A DNA stretch of 14,033 nucleotides, from positions 1-14,033 of the forward strand of contig CANEUT010000027.1 of assembly GCA_947441895.1 (NCBI GenBank), given 5' to 3'. Each line of letters begins with the position of its first letter. Positions within the stretch are counted from its first letter, which is position 1. The position numbers were made by a program, and so were the translations under genes. Positions 6,624 to 13,488 of the stretch are shown here, one piece after another. The DNA comes from Rickettsiales bacterium (GTDB taxonomy: Bacteria; Pseudomonadota; Alphaproteobacteria; Rickettsiales; UBA3002). The notes below the pieces were generated by a model. The model was not told where the DNA came from. It ran no database searches and worked only from the letters and a program-made list of their open reading frames with translations.

Positions 6624-7892
6624 CTAGCTTAACTCAGCATGGCGAGCTGGGGCTTTTCCATAATGCTCGGGCTGGATGACGGTGGTGATGGGCTTCACCT
6701 TGCGGTCCATTGTATCTTTAACGCCAAGCAAATCAAACTTCAACTGTTCGCCATCATGCGCTGAACCCCCCATAAAAATCCCATCACGGGTTTTGGGTGG
6801 CTTATGGCCAAAACGTCCAGCAACGGCAGAAATATCTTCTTTGGGCGTTGCCCAAACAACGGTAGCCAGCTGCGCCTGCGTGATGCGCTCGACGCGCGGC
6901 GCTTTTTTCTCTTCCATCGCGGGAGTGGCACCGGAAAAAGCTCTATTATAATCTTTGCGGCTCGCGCTGCGCTTTAGGCAGTTATAGAGATAATCATGGG
7001 CACTAATAATATCGGCACCTTCTTGGTAGAACTTGAAGGGACAATCCTTGGTATCAAACTTAATCTCCGAGTGATCTTTGCCGATGACTCCCATCTCCGT
7101 CAGTTGCGACTTCATCGCATCGGCGAACGTACCAATGAGATTATAATCGGCCTCGGGCAACTTGCTGCGGAATTTCTGCCATTGCGGAATGGTTAGAATT
7201 TCATCGCCGTCATTATATTTCTTTTCCAGATTACGGAACCAATCCTTAGAAATCTCTTTTCCTTCCAGCAGCAGATCAACGCCGGCTTTTCCTCGCGTCC
7301 ATGAACCTTCTGGTATTTTCTGATCGCGCAACCATTTTAGGCAATCTTTAAAAGACGGATATTTTGTCGTATCAGCCACCGTGCTACGGACAGGATGAAC
7401 CACTTGATCAATCTCACCATCACGCACCAAACTTTCTTGGTTCTTGAGCGCGGGAACAAGCTTCTCGATACCCTCAATTTCAATGCCAAACATCACGAGA
7501 TGATTGGGCAAATCGCTGCGGCCATTATAAATATAATCGAGCGCGTTTGGCATCACCTGCTTGATCGTCACCCCAGGATAGCCACTTTCTACATTCTCAA
7601 CTCTTTCGCCCCGACGTAGCTTGGCAATATTATCTTCTCCCAGTAGCTTATGAAAATCGACACCGGTTTCTTCCTGTGCCTCGCGCAGGGCCGCACCTAA
7701 TGCATCTTCACCCGCATCAACACTGCCTGCGGCAATGCCATAATATTTATCATTATTACCAAAGCGACCTTCGGTATAGGGCGCCAGCACCGATTGCTCA
7801 CCCGCTGCATTTTTTCCAAACAACACAATCCCCGCTTTTGCCTTGGGCAGCGGAGGAGAGGACGGTATCGAATTAGTTTTACTTTTGCTCAT
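6624..7892 (-). CDS. Nudix hydrolase-domain protein with long unassigned C-terminal region
   Basis: The N-terminal part is a Nudix domain, a fold that hydrolyses nucleoside diphosphates linked to other groups. A complete Nudix box lies at residues 56-78: Gly56, Glu62, Arg70-Glu71, Glu74-Glu75 and Gly77, fitting GX5EX7REUXEEXGU. Preceding KAGIVLFGKNAAGE (19-32) is the usual first strand. With 422 residues it is over twice a typical Nudix enzyme. Residues from about 170 on, including a Lys/Asp/Glu-rich middle and a Lys/Pro-rich end, match nothing I know. Substrate is unknown. I chose the ATG at 7892; a TTG three codons upstream (7901) is possible and neither has a clear ribosome-binding site. 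Codon use looks less GC-rich than in neighbouring operons, and the gene sits alone on the opposite strand, which hints at acquisition. Confidence 0.82.
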   Translation of the reverse strand: MSKSKTNSIPSSPPLPKAKAGIVLFGKNAAGEQSVLAPYTEGRFGNNDKYYGIAAGSVDAGEDALGAALREAQEETGVDFHKLLGEDNIAKLRRGERVENVESGYPGVTIKQVMPNALDYIYNGRSDLPNHLVMFGIEIEGIEKLVPALKNQESLVRDGEIDQVVHPVRSTVADTTKYPSFKDCLKWLRDQKIPEGSWTRGKAGVDLLLEGKEISKDWFRNLEKKYNDGDEILTIPQWQKFRSKLPEADYNLIGTFADAMKSQLTEMGVIGKDHSEIKFDTKDCPFKFYQEGADIISAHDYLYNCLKRSASRKDYNRAFSGATPAMEEKKAPRVERITQAQLATVVWATPKEDISAVAGRFGHKPPKTRDGIFMGGSAHDGEQLKFDLLGVKDTMDRKVKPITTVIQPEHYGKAPARHAELS

Positions 7893-7938
7893 ATGACTCA
7901 ATCATAAAGAAAATTTGTTCCCAAATCACCAAGAGTTG

Positions 7939-7957
7939 CGTGACAATTTCGTGACAA
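7939..7957. promoter_or_regulatory. Direct repeat CGTGACAA x2, possible operator
   Basis: CGTGACAA occurs at 7939-7946 and again at 7950-7957, exactly 11 bp apart, about one helical turn. It lies between the divergent Nudix and sdhC genes and just upstream of a promoter-like site, so a regulator could bind here on one DNA face. I do not match it to a known regulator box. Confidence 0.35.
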
Positions 7958-7966
7958 GCGCAGAGC

Positions 7967-7975
7967 TGCTATCAT
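7967..7975 (+). promoter_or_regulatory. Candidate extended -10 promoter upstream of sdhC
   Basis: TGCTATCAT contains a TGn extension and TATCAT, five of six matches to TATAAT. The -35 region at a 17-nt spacing (TTTCGT at 7947-7952) is weak, as is common for extended -10 promoters, and overlaps the direct repeat. Transcripts would have a leader of about 85 nt before sdhC. Confidence 0.35.
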
Positions 7976-8003
7976 AAGCGCTGCATGCACCGCATGGCAC
8001 GGT

Positions 8004-8032
8004 TTGACAAACAAGCCACTTCGCGCCATATC
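8004..8032 (+). promoter_or_regulatory. Candidate sigma70-type promoter for sdhCDAB
   Basis: A perfect -35 hexamer TTGACA (8004-8009) is followed after 17 nt by CATATC (8027-8032), a modest -10 with three matches; TATCTA at 8029-8034 is an alternative. Transcription would begin about 30 nt upstream of the sdhC start, a plausible short leader. With the site at 7967 it may form a tandem promoter pair. Confidence 0.45.
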
Positions 8033-8068
8033 TACGGGTAGTAGCACCACCATCCAAAAGAGATGCGT

Positions 8069-8473
8069 ATGTCCAAGGCACAGAATAACCGCCCACTCTC
8101 GCCCCATGTTGGCATTTACCGCTGGCAAATCACTAACACCTTGTCGATTCTGCACCGAATCACTGGGTTTGGCTTATCATTGGGCCTCATACCCCTGGCC
8201 TTATGGCTCTATGCTGCGGCTTATGAACCATCGCTGTTTGAAGATGTGAGCGCTGTTTTCGCAAGCGCCATTGGTAAATTGGCGCTTTTTGCGTGGACGT
8301 TAGCTTTTTATTACCATCTGGCCAACGGCATGCGCCACATCAACTGGGATATGGGCAAAGGGTTTGACCTGAGCGAAGTGACGGATTCGGGCCATATTGT
8401 CGTGGTGTTTGCCTTTGCACTCACCATTCTCACCTGGGCTATTATCATTACCAAAACGGGAGCAAGCGCATGA
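8069..8473 (+). CDS. sdhC: Succinate dehydrogenase cytochrome b556 subunit
   Basis: SdhC is one of two membrane anchors of complex II, carrying heme b and part of the ubiquinone site in the inner membrane. The protein has 134 residues with the signature RPLSPHVGIYRW (8-19) and SILHRITGFGLSLG (26-39), where Ser26 and Arg30 correspond to quinone-site residues of the family. The heme ligand is likely His83 in YYHLANGMRHINWDMG. Three membrane helices lie near 30-50, 66-86 and 108-128. I prefer the ATG at 8069 because AAAAGAG ends 6 nt before it; the ATG at 8063, adding Met-Arg, touches that purine run directly. Its stop overlaps the sdhD start. Confidence 0.94.
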   Translation: MSKAQNNRPLSPHVGIYRWQITNTLSILHRITGFGLSLGLIPLALWLYAAAYEPSLFEDVSAVFASAIGKLALFAWTLAFYYHLANGMRHINWDMGKGFDLSEVTDSGHIVVVFAFALTILTWAIIITKTGASA

Positions 8474-8871
8474 GTAATTCCAGCAGCAACCTCCGTTCAA
8501 ATACCAAACGCGCACGCGGCTTGGGCTCATCGCATCACGGCACGCATCATTGGTGGCTGCAACGCCTCACCGCCGGCGCCATGATTCCGCTTTCCGTGTG
8601 GTTTCTGGTGCAGCTTGTCACTCACCTTATTGGTGCCGATGCTGCGGCCATTGGCGCGTGGCTTAAAAGCCCGGTTGTCGCCATTGCATTGCTTGTTTTT
8701 ATTGTGGCCATGTTTATGCATGCCCGCCTTGGCATGCAGGTGATTATTGAAGATTATGTTCACTGCGAAACCAAAAAAATCGCGCTGCTGTTATTCACCA
8801 ACGCCACCGTGCTCATCGCAGGCCTTGCTTGCGTGTTTGCCATCGTGCGTCTTCACTTTATCGGGGCTTAA
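8470..8871 (+). CDS. sdhD: Succinate dehydrogenase membrane anchor subunit
   Basis: SdhD is the second membrane anchor of complex II and completes the quinone and heme sites. The 133-residue protein begins with a polar basic segment rich in Ser, Arg and His, then GTHHWWLQRLTAGAMIPLSVWF, typical of alphaproteobacterial SdhD. Three hydrophobic helices lie near 36-54, 67-86 and 104-126. The segment MHARLGMQVIIEDYVH (83-98) carries the expected heme-region His84 and the quinone-region Asp95-Tyr96 pair. Its ATG overlaps the sdhC stop as ATGA, so translation is probably coupled. sdhA follows after 3 nt. Confidence 0.94.
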   Translation: MSNSSSNLRSNTKRARGLGSSHHGTHHWWLQRLTAGAMIPLSVWFLVQLVTHLIGADAAAIGAWLKSPVVAIALLVFIVAMFMHARLGMQVIIEDYVHCETKKIALLLFTNATVLIAGLACVFAIVRLHFIGA

Positions 8872-8874
8872 CCA

Positions 8875-10710
8875 ATGGTCGACCAACCCAAACTCGTCAA
8901 CAAAGCGCCATCCATCAACGGACGTGCCTATCCCATCACCGATCATTTCTATGACGTGATTGTGGTGGGTGCTGGCGGCGCAGGCCTTCGCGCCACCTTC
9001 GGCATGGCCGAACAAGGCTTGAGCACCGCCTGCCTCACTAAAGTATTCCCCACCCGTTCGCACACCGTGGCGGCGCAAGGCGGCATTTCGGCCGCGCTGG
9101 GCAACATGGGGCCCGATGACTGGCGCTGGCATTTTTATGATACCATCAAAGGCTCGGACTGGCTGGGTGACCAAGATGCCATCGAATATATGTGCAAAAA
9201 CGCGCCCGATGCCATTATCGAGCTGGAACATTACGGCGTGCCATTCAGCCGCACCAAAGAAGGCAAAATCTATCAGCGGCCCTTCGGCGGCATGACCACC
9301 GAATATGGTGAAGGCCCCGCCGCCCAGCGCACCTGCGCCGCGGCTGACCGCACCGGCCACGCCATTTTGCACACGCTTTACACGCAAGCACTGCGTCACA
9401 AAGCCAAGTTCTTCATTGAATATTTCGCGCTTGATTTGTTGATGACCGATGACGGTGAATGCCGTGGCGTATTGGCCTGGAACTTGGATGACGGCTCGCT
9501 CCACCGTTTTTATGGTCAGCAAACCGTGCTGGCCACCGGCGGTTATGGCCGCGCTTATTTCTCGGCCACTTCCGCCCATACCTGCACCGGTGATGGCGGC
9601 GGCATGGCCGCCCGCGCGGGCGTTCCCCTGCAAGATATGGAATTTGTGCAGTTCCACCCCACCGGCATTTACGGCGCTGGCTGTTTGATTACCGAAGGCG
9701 CACGCGGCGAAGGCGGATATCTGGTCAACAGCAAGGGCGAACGCTTCATGGAGCGTTATGCCCCAAGCGCGAAAGATCTCGCCAGCCGTGACGTTGTTTC
9801 GCGCGCCATGACCATGGAAATTCGCGAAGGCCGCGGCGTGGGTGCCGAATCTGATCATATTTTCCTGCATCTCGACCATCTGGAGCCTGACGTGCTGCAT
9901 GCCCGCCTGCCCGGTATTTCGGAAACGGCAAAAGTGTTCGCCGGGGTGGATGTTACCAAACAACCCATCCCCGTTATTCCCACTGTGCATTACAACATGG
10001 GTGGCGTGCCAACCAACTATCACGCCGAAGTGGTGACGCTGAAAAACGGCAACCCTGATACCGTCGTGCCCGGCCTCATGGCCATTGGCGAAGCAGGCTG
10101 CATTTCCGTGCATGGCGCCAACCGTCTGGGCAGCAACTCGCTGCTTGATTTGGTGGTGTTTGGCCGCGCCGCCGCCCATCGTGCGAAAGACATTGTGAAA
10201 CCGAATATGAAAGTTTCACCCGTGGCCGATTCGGTGACGGAAAAAGCGCTGCATCGGTTCGACAACATTCGTTACGCCAACGGCGCGCAATCCACCGCAA
10301 GCATTCGCCGTAACATGCAGCGCATTATGCAAAATAATGCCGCCGTTTTCCGGTCGAACGAAATCCTTACCGAGGGCGTGAGAAAAATGAAGCAGGTCTA
10401 TGATTCGTTTGGTGATTTAAAAGTCACCGATCGTGGGCTCATCTTCAACACCGATCTGGTGGAAGCGCTGGAGCTGGATAATCTTCGTGCACAGGCTTTA
10501 GTAACAGTGGTAAGTGCCGAAAATCGCAAAGAATCTCGTGGTGCCCACGCCCACGAAGACTATCCTGAGCGCGACGACGCCAACTGGCAGAAGCACACCA
10601 TCTGCTGGCTGAACGAAGACGGCACCACCAAAATTGATTATCGCCCCGTGCACATGCACACGCTCACATCCGATGTGAACGTCATTCCCGCCAAAAAACG
10701 CGTCTACTAG
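8875..10710 (+). CDS. sdhA: Succinate dehydrogenase flavoprotein subunit
   Basis: SdhA oxidises succinate to fumarate and passes electrons through covalent FAD to SdhB. The 611 residues have the dinucleotide motif YDVIVVGAGGAGLRA (26-40) and the FAD-attachment His63 in TRSHTVAAQGG. Active-site residues align with the E. coli enzyme by motif: His261 (QFHPTG), Arg305 (ASRDVV), His372 (VHYNMGG) and Arg417 (ANRLGSNSLLDL). The sequence ends in a typical KKRVY. No good Shine-Dalgarno precedes the ATG at 8875, which lies 3 nt after the sdhD stop, so translation may rely on coupling. Sequence and position leave little doubt that this is SdhA rather than fumarate reductase. Confidence 0.98.
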   Translation: MVDQPKLVNKAPSINGRAYPITDHFYDVIVVGAGGAGLRATFGMAEQGLSTACLTKVFPTRSHTVAAQGGISAALGNMGPDDWRWHFYDTIKGSDWLGDQDAIEYMCKNAPDAIIELEHYGVPFSRTKEGKIYQRPFGGMTTEYGEGPAAQRTCAAADRTGHAILHTLYTQALRHKAKFFIEYFALDLLMTDDGECRGVLAWNLDDGSLHRFYGQQTVLATGGYGRAYFSATSAHTCTGDGGGMAARAGVPLQDMEFVQFHPTGIYGAGCLITEGARGEGGYLVNSKGERFMERYAPSAKDLASRDVVSRAMTMEIREGRGVGAESDHIFLHLDHLEPDVLHARLPGISETAKVFAGVDVTKQPIPVIPTVHYNMGGVPTNYHAEVVTLKNGNPDTVVPGLMAIGEAGCISVHGANRLGSNSLLDLVVFGRAAAHRAKDIVKPNMKVSPVADSVTEKALHRFDNIRYANGAQSTASIRRNMQRIMQNNAAVFRSNEILTEGVRKMKQVYDSFGDLKVTDRGLIFNTDLVEALELDNLRAQALVTVVSAENRKESRGAHAHEDYPERDDANWQKHTICWLNEDGTTKIDYRPVHMHTLTSDVNVIPAKKRVY

Positions 10711-10722
10711 ACGGAGAGAACC

Positions 10723-11526
10723 ATGGTTGAGTTCGCACTGCCAAAAAATTCTAAAATCAGCAAAGATGGAAATCTCTTTGAAGCGCCCGAGGGTGCAACG
10801 AACATCAAGGTGTTCAACATCTACCGCTGGGACCCCGAAGATGTGGATGCCGAGGGCAAGCCGCGTAATCCGCGAATCGATAAGTTCGAGGTCGATCTCG
10901 ATAAATGCGCGCCCATGGTGCTCGACGCGCTGATTAAAATGAAGGACGAGCTCGACCCATCGCTCAGTTTCCGCCGTTCGTGCCGCGAAGGCATTTGCGG
11001 CAGCTGTGCCATGAATATCGACGGCACCAACACACTGGCCTGCACCAAATCCATCCACGATGTGAAGGGCGAGGTGAATATCTATCCGCTGCCGCACATG
11101 AACGTGGTGAAGGATTTAGTGCCCGACATGAACCATTTCTACGCGCAATATGAATCCATCGAGCCATGGCTGAAAACGGAAAGCCCCGCCCCCGCCAATA
11201 CCGAGCGTTTGCAATCGCCGGAAGACCGCGAGAAGCTGGATGGGCTGTATGAGTGCATTCTGTGCGCCTGCTGCAGCACCAGCTGCCCCAGCTATTGGTG
11301 GAACCCCGATAAATATTTGGGCCCCGCCATTTTGCTGCACGCCTATCGCTGGATTATCGACAGCCGTGATGAGGCTACGGGCGACCGTCTGGATGATCTG
11401 GAAGACCCGTTCAAGCTTTATCGCTGCCACACCATCATGAACTGCACCAAAACCTGTCCCAAGGGCCTGAACCCAGCGAAAGCCATCGCCGAAATTAAAA
11501 AGCTGATGATTTCGCGTCAGGTGTAG
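10723..11526 (+). CDS. sdhB: Succinate dehydrogenase iron-sulfur subunit
   Basis: SdhB carries electrons from the flavin to quinone through three clusters. In the 267-residue protein the [2Fe-2S] ligands are Cys87, Cys92, Cys95 and Cys107 (SCREGICGSCAMNIDG...LAC). The [4Fe-4S] and [3Fe-4S] ligands lie in CILCACCSTSCPSYWWN (Cys178, 181, 184, 188) and CHTIMNCTKTCPKGLNP (Cys235, 241, 245). The final segment NPAKAIAEIKKLM is standard. A clear ribosome-binding site, GGAGAG, stands before the ATG at 10723, 12 nt after sdhA. It is the last gene of the operon and is followed by two hairpins. Confidence 0.98.
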   Translation: MVEFALPKNSKISKDGNLFEAPEGATNIKVFNIYRWDPEDVDAEGKPRNPRIDKFEVDLDKCAPMVLDALIKMKDELDPSLSFRRSCREGICGSCAMNIDGTNTLACTKSIHDVKGEVNIYPLPHMNVVKDLVPDMNHFYAQYESIEPWLKTESPAPANTERLQSPEDREKLDGLYECILCACCSTSCPSYWWNPDKYLGPAILLHAYRWIIDSRDEATGDRLDDLEDPFKLYRCHTIMNCTKTCPKGLNPAKAIAEIKKLMISRQV

Positions 11527-11532
11527 TTTTTA

Positions 11533-11567
11533 GCGGCAAAGCCGCGTGGGGGATAAGAATCCCCCGC
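11533..11567 (+). terminator. Tandem hairpins after sdhB
   Basis: GCGGC-AAA-GCCGC (11533-11545) is followed immediately by a stronger hairpin: GGGGGAT (11548-11554), loop AAGA, ATCCCCC (11559-11565). The second can extend by a wobble and a G-C pair to nine base pairs. A short T-run (TTTTT) lies between the sdhB stop and the first stem, but none follows, so a Rho-type or mRNA-protecting role is as likely as intrinsic termination. Confidence 0.5.
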
Positions 11568-11690
11568 TTCGCTCCCCCTCGTTCGCTTGCGCTCCGGCTC
11601 GCCTATTCGGCTACGCACCGACTCTATAACCGGTAAGAACGATTCTGGCGAGCAAGCCAGTTCCCAGCATCGCTGCGCAGACACAAATCA
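11568..11690. other. Intergenic stretch with low-complexity GCTTCGCT-like sequence
   Basis: This stretch separates the sdhB hairpins from the convergent GIY-YIG-like gene. It begins with a run of variations on TTCGCT/GGCTCGCC, much like that at 2634-2663. It contains a small hairpin CTGGC/GCCAG (11645-11649 and 11656-11660). I see no gene or RNA signature in it. Confidence 0.5.
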
Positions 11691-12083
11691 TTAGCGATGG
11701 CTTCTATTGAGGGGCGGTCGTTTTTCGCTAATCAATACTCGCTCAATATCAAGATATGGCCGCACCTTGCCCGCTATTGTGTTGGTATAAGGTGGTTGAT
11801 GGGCAAGCGCTATCAGCTGCTTGTGCTTCTTAATCAACTTTCTCCAATCTTGTGCCTCGCTTAGCGGAGTAGGACTGTTTTTACCTTCTAGTGCACGAGA
11901 AATATGGGAAGCATAATTCTGCAGACGCTTCTTTAAAGGAGCGCGCGATGTCCCAACGCGTAACCACTCACCTTCGGGGGTTGTCCACACATAGACAACT
12001 TCTGTCATATCCCCGAGAGCTGCATTGGTGATTTTAACATAGGCGCGATTATCTTTAAAAGTCATCACTGCTACAGGCTGCAT
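11691..12083 (-). CDS. Small GIY-YIG-like nuclease-domain protein, divergent
   Basis: This 130-residue protein appears to be a lone GIY-YIG-type domain, a fold that cuts DNA or repairs it in many contexts. The first motif is divergent: EVVYVWTTPEGEWLRVGTS (28-46), with VVY and RVG in place of GIY and YIG. It continues with the expected PLKKRLQNY, where Arg53 would be the catalytic arginine. Near the end, YLDIERVLISEKRPPLNR (110-127) gives the metal-binding Glu114 and the usual P-x-N (Asn126). The middle, DWRKLIKKHKQLIALAH, would be the variable helical part. The ATG at 12083 follows a G-rich run; Met7 is an alternative start. It lies alone downstream of the carD terminator, with AT-richer codons than its neighbours. 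Biological role unknown; it could be an inactive relative. Confidence 0.68.
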   Translation of the reverse strand: MQPVAVMTFKDNRAYVKITNAALGDMTEVVYVWTTPEGEWLRVGTSRAPLKKRLQNYASHISRALEGKNSPTPLSEAQDWRKLIKKHKQLIALAHQPPYTNTIAGKVRPYLDIERVLISEKRPPLNRSHR

Positions 12084-12104
12084 CCATTACCCCCATGATT
12101 CACT

Positions 12105-12139
12105 AAAAAAGCCCCGCCAGTTTCCTGACGGGGCTTTTT
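12105..12139 (-). terminator. Intrinsic terminator, probably of carD
   Basis: AAAAAGCCCCG...CGGGGCTTTTT forms a strong stem: GCCCCG (12111-12116) pairs with CGGGGC (12129-12134), then a C-A mismatch, then CAG/CTG and a TTTC loop. A-tracts and T-tracts flank both sides, so it could work in both directions. On the minus strand it lies about 90 nt past the carD stop and ends in six T residues, fitting a carD terminator that insulates the next minus-strand gene. Confidence 0.85.
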
Positions 12140-12187
12140 CTGTTTTTATCGTCGTGGTTTGCCAACTTCAATTCACAAAAGTACACA

Positions 12188-12214
12188 GGGGGCACAATAA
12201 ATTATTGTGCCCCC
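12188..12214 (-). repeat. Perfect 13-bp inverted repeat just past the carD stop
   Basis: GGGGGCACAATAA (12188-12200) and TTATTGTGCCCCC (12202-12214) are exact reverse complements around a single A. The element ends 15 nt after the carD stop on the minus strand. It is not followed by a T-tract, and a classical terminator already lies downstream. It may be a 3' mRNA-protecting hairpin, a backup terminator, or a protein-binding palindrome. Confidence 0.7.
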
Positions 12215-12229
12215 AATGCAAACTATCTA

Positions 12230-13192
12230 CTAAGCTGCGGCGCTTTCGGCAGCTTGCTTACGCAGCACTTTCAGCAAGCGATCCTGAGCCAGTTTAATAT
12301 CTTCCTTGGCCGAAGCCGCCACTTCACCGCACAGGCGATGCATGGCAGTTTCATAGATCATGCGCTCGCTGTATGAACGCTCGGACTGATCCACGTTTTT
12401 GTGCAGGTCACGCACCACTTCAGCGATCGCAATCAGGTTGCCCGAATTGATTTTCGCTTCATATTCCTGTGCACGACGGCTCCACATGCCACGGGCAATT
12501 TTCGCGCGGCCTTTCAGGGTGCTGATCGCTTTGTTGATTTGGTCGTTTGGCGAGATCGAGCGAAGACCAGCAGCCTCTGCACGGCCGGTAGGCACGCGCA
12601 GGGTCATTTTGTCTTTCTCGAACGAAATCACAAACAACTTCAGTTCAAAATCACCGATTTTCTCGGACTCATGGCCCATAATACGGCCCACACCGTGCGT
12701 TGGATAAACCACATATTCACCCACGGCGAAGTTGTTCTTCTTCGCACCGGTAATTTGCTGCGACGCCGGAACCACATAGGCCGGACGCTGCGGACGAGCC
12801 ACCACATTCATGGGCGCTTTATTTTCCATGGTCGGTGCACGGTCCAGCGTTTTACGCTCCACCGGCTTCATACCAATTTTATCAGCCAGCTTGGTGGTTG
12901 CCATGGGTACCACCGGCTTTTTAGCCATGGTTTTTTTCACCAGCTTCACGGGCGCTGCTTTTTTAGCGACGACTTTTTTTGCCACTGTTTTAGCAACCAC
13001 TTTTTTCGTTACCATTTTCTTGGTAACAGCCTTTTTGGTGCTCACCTTTTTCGTAGGAGCAGTTTTCTTTGCAGTGACGGGTTTTTTGCTTTTCGCTTTC
13101 ACAGCGCTGGTTTTCGATTTTGATGGTTTTGCTTTTACGTTCGCCTTAGCTTTTGGAGATACTTTGCTTTTCATTTTCGACTTCGTCGCCAT
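12230..13192 (-). CDS. carD: CarD/CdnL-family transcriptional regulator with lysine-rich N-terminal tail
   Basis: CarD/CdnL proteins bind the RNA polymerase beta subunit and stabilise open promoter complexes. The C-terminal half matches: FAVGEYVVYPTHGVGRIMGH (155-174) begins the RNA-polymerase-interacting domain, LRVPTGRAEAAGLRSIS (198-214) continues it, and RAKIARGMWSRRAQEYEAKI (229-248) holds Trp237, the probable wedge residue that meets the upstream edge of the bubble. The 320 residues are almost double a usual CdnL of about 165-170. The excess is residues 1-150, of which 1-95 are a Lys/Ala/Val repeat (AKK, TKK, VAKK) like histone H1 C-terminal tails. I chose the ATG at 13192 because AAGGTAG lies 8 nt upstream; the frame is open back to 13369 but that segment does not look like protein. 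fdxA upstream is a common neighbour. Confidence 0.93.
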   Translation of the reverse strand: MATKSKMKSKVSPKAKANVKAKPSKSKTSAVKAKSKKPVTAKKTAPTKKVSTKKAVTKKMVTKKVVAKTVAKKVVAKKAAPVKLVKKTMAKKPVVPMATTKLADKIGMKPVERKTLDRAPTMENKAPMNVVARPQRPAYVVPASQQITGAKKNNFAVGEYVVYPTHGVGRIMGHESEKIGDFELKLFVISFEKDKMTLRVPTGRAEAAGLRSISPNDQINKAISTLKGRAKIARGMWSRRAQEYEAKINSGNLIAIAEVVRDLHKNVDQSERSYSERMIYETAMHRLCGEVAASAKEDIKLAQDRLLKVLRKQAAESAAA

Positions 13193-13359
13193 AGTGGTGC
13201 TACCTTGACATTGAGACAGCGCAAAAACGCCGCCCTTAACGTGAAACATAAAGCACCCGCCGCAAACTACTGGCGGGGCCAGACCATAGTACAACTTGGA
13301 ACTCCCAAACCATGCGTCGCGTTTCTGTGCCGCCCACGTCATTCGCTTAGGATTTATGC

Positions 13360-13368
13360 TGTATAGCA
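13360..13368 (-). promoter_or_regulatory. Candidate extended -10 promoter of carD
   Basis: Read on the minus strand, TGCTATACA gives a TGn extension and TATACA, five of six matches to TATAAT. The -35 region is AT-rich (TTTTAA) without a good hexamer. Transcription here would give carD a leader of about 160 nt that includes a short CCCGCC/GGCGGG inverted repeat (13256-13261 and 13272-13277). Nothing else is clear in the 294-bp gap 13193-13486. Confidence 0.35.
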
Positions 13369-13437
13369 CAAATTTCAGGCAATTAAAATCCTAAATATTT
13401 AGTTAATTACTATGGGTTTTTTATTGCAAGTCTAAAA

Positions 13438-13488
13438 AGTAATTTAGTTCAGCCACTTAAGTGGCAAGTAATGCCAAAAGAAATTACT
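13438..13488 (-). terminator. Nested inverted repeat, probable fdxA terminator
   Basis: The outer arms AGTAATTT (13438-13445) and AAATTACT (13481-13488) enclose a perfect 14-nt palindrome GCCACTTAAGTGGC (13452-13465). On the minus strand it begins within the fdxA stop codon and ends in a TTTTT run, consistent with a branched terminator separating fdxA from carD. The AT-rich DNA beyond it may hold the carD promoter. Confidence 0.5.

Noticed and set aside
8791..10179. Minus-strand open frame of 462 codons opposite sdhA
   Set aside because: sdhA is certain; long antisense frames are expected in GC-rich third-position-biased genes.
11604..11690. Possible small RNA or tRNA after sdhB
   Set aside because: No cloverleaf, T-loop or conserved small-RNA motif could be found; only one 5-bp hairpin is present.
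13193..13369. N-terminal extension of carD by 59 codons
   Set aside because: The ATG at 13192 has a good ribosome-binding site, and the upstream residues are Trp/Cys/Phe-rich, unlike the Lys-rich tail; a promoter-like site overlaps the region.
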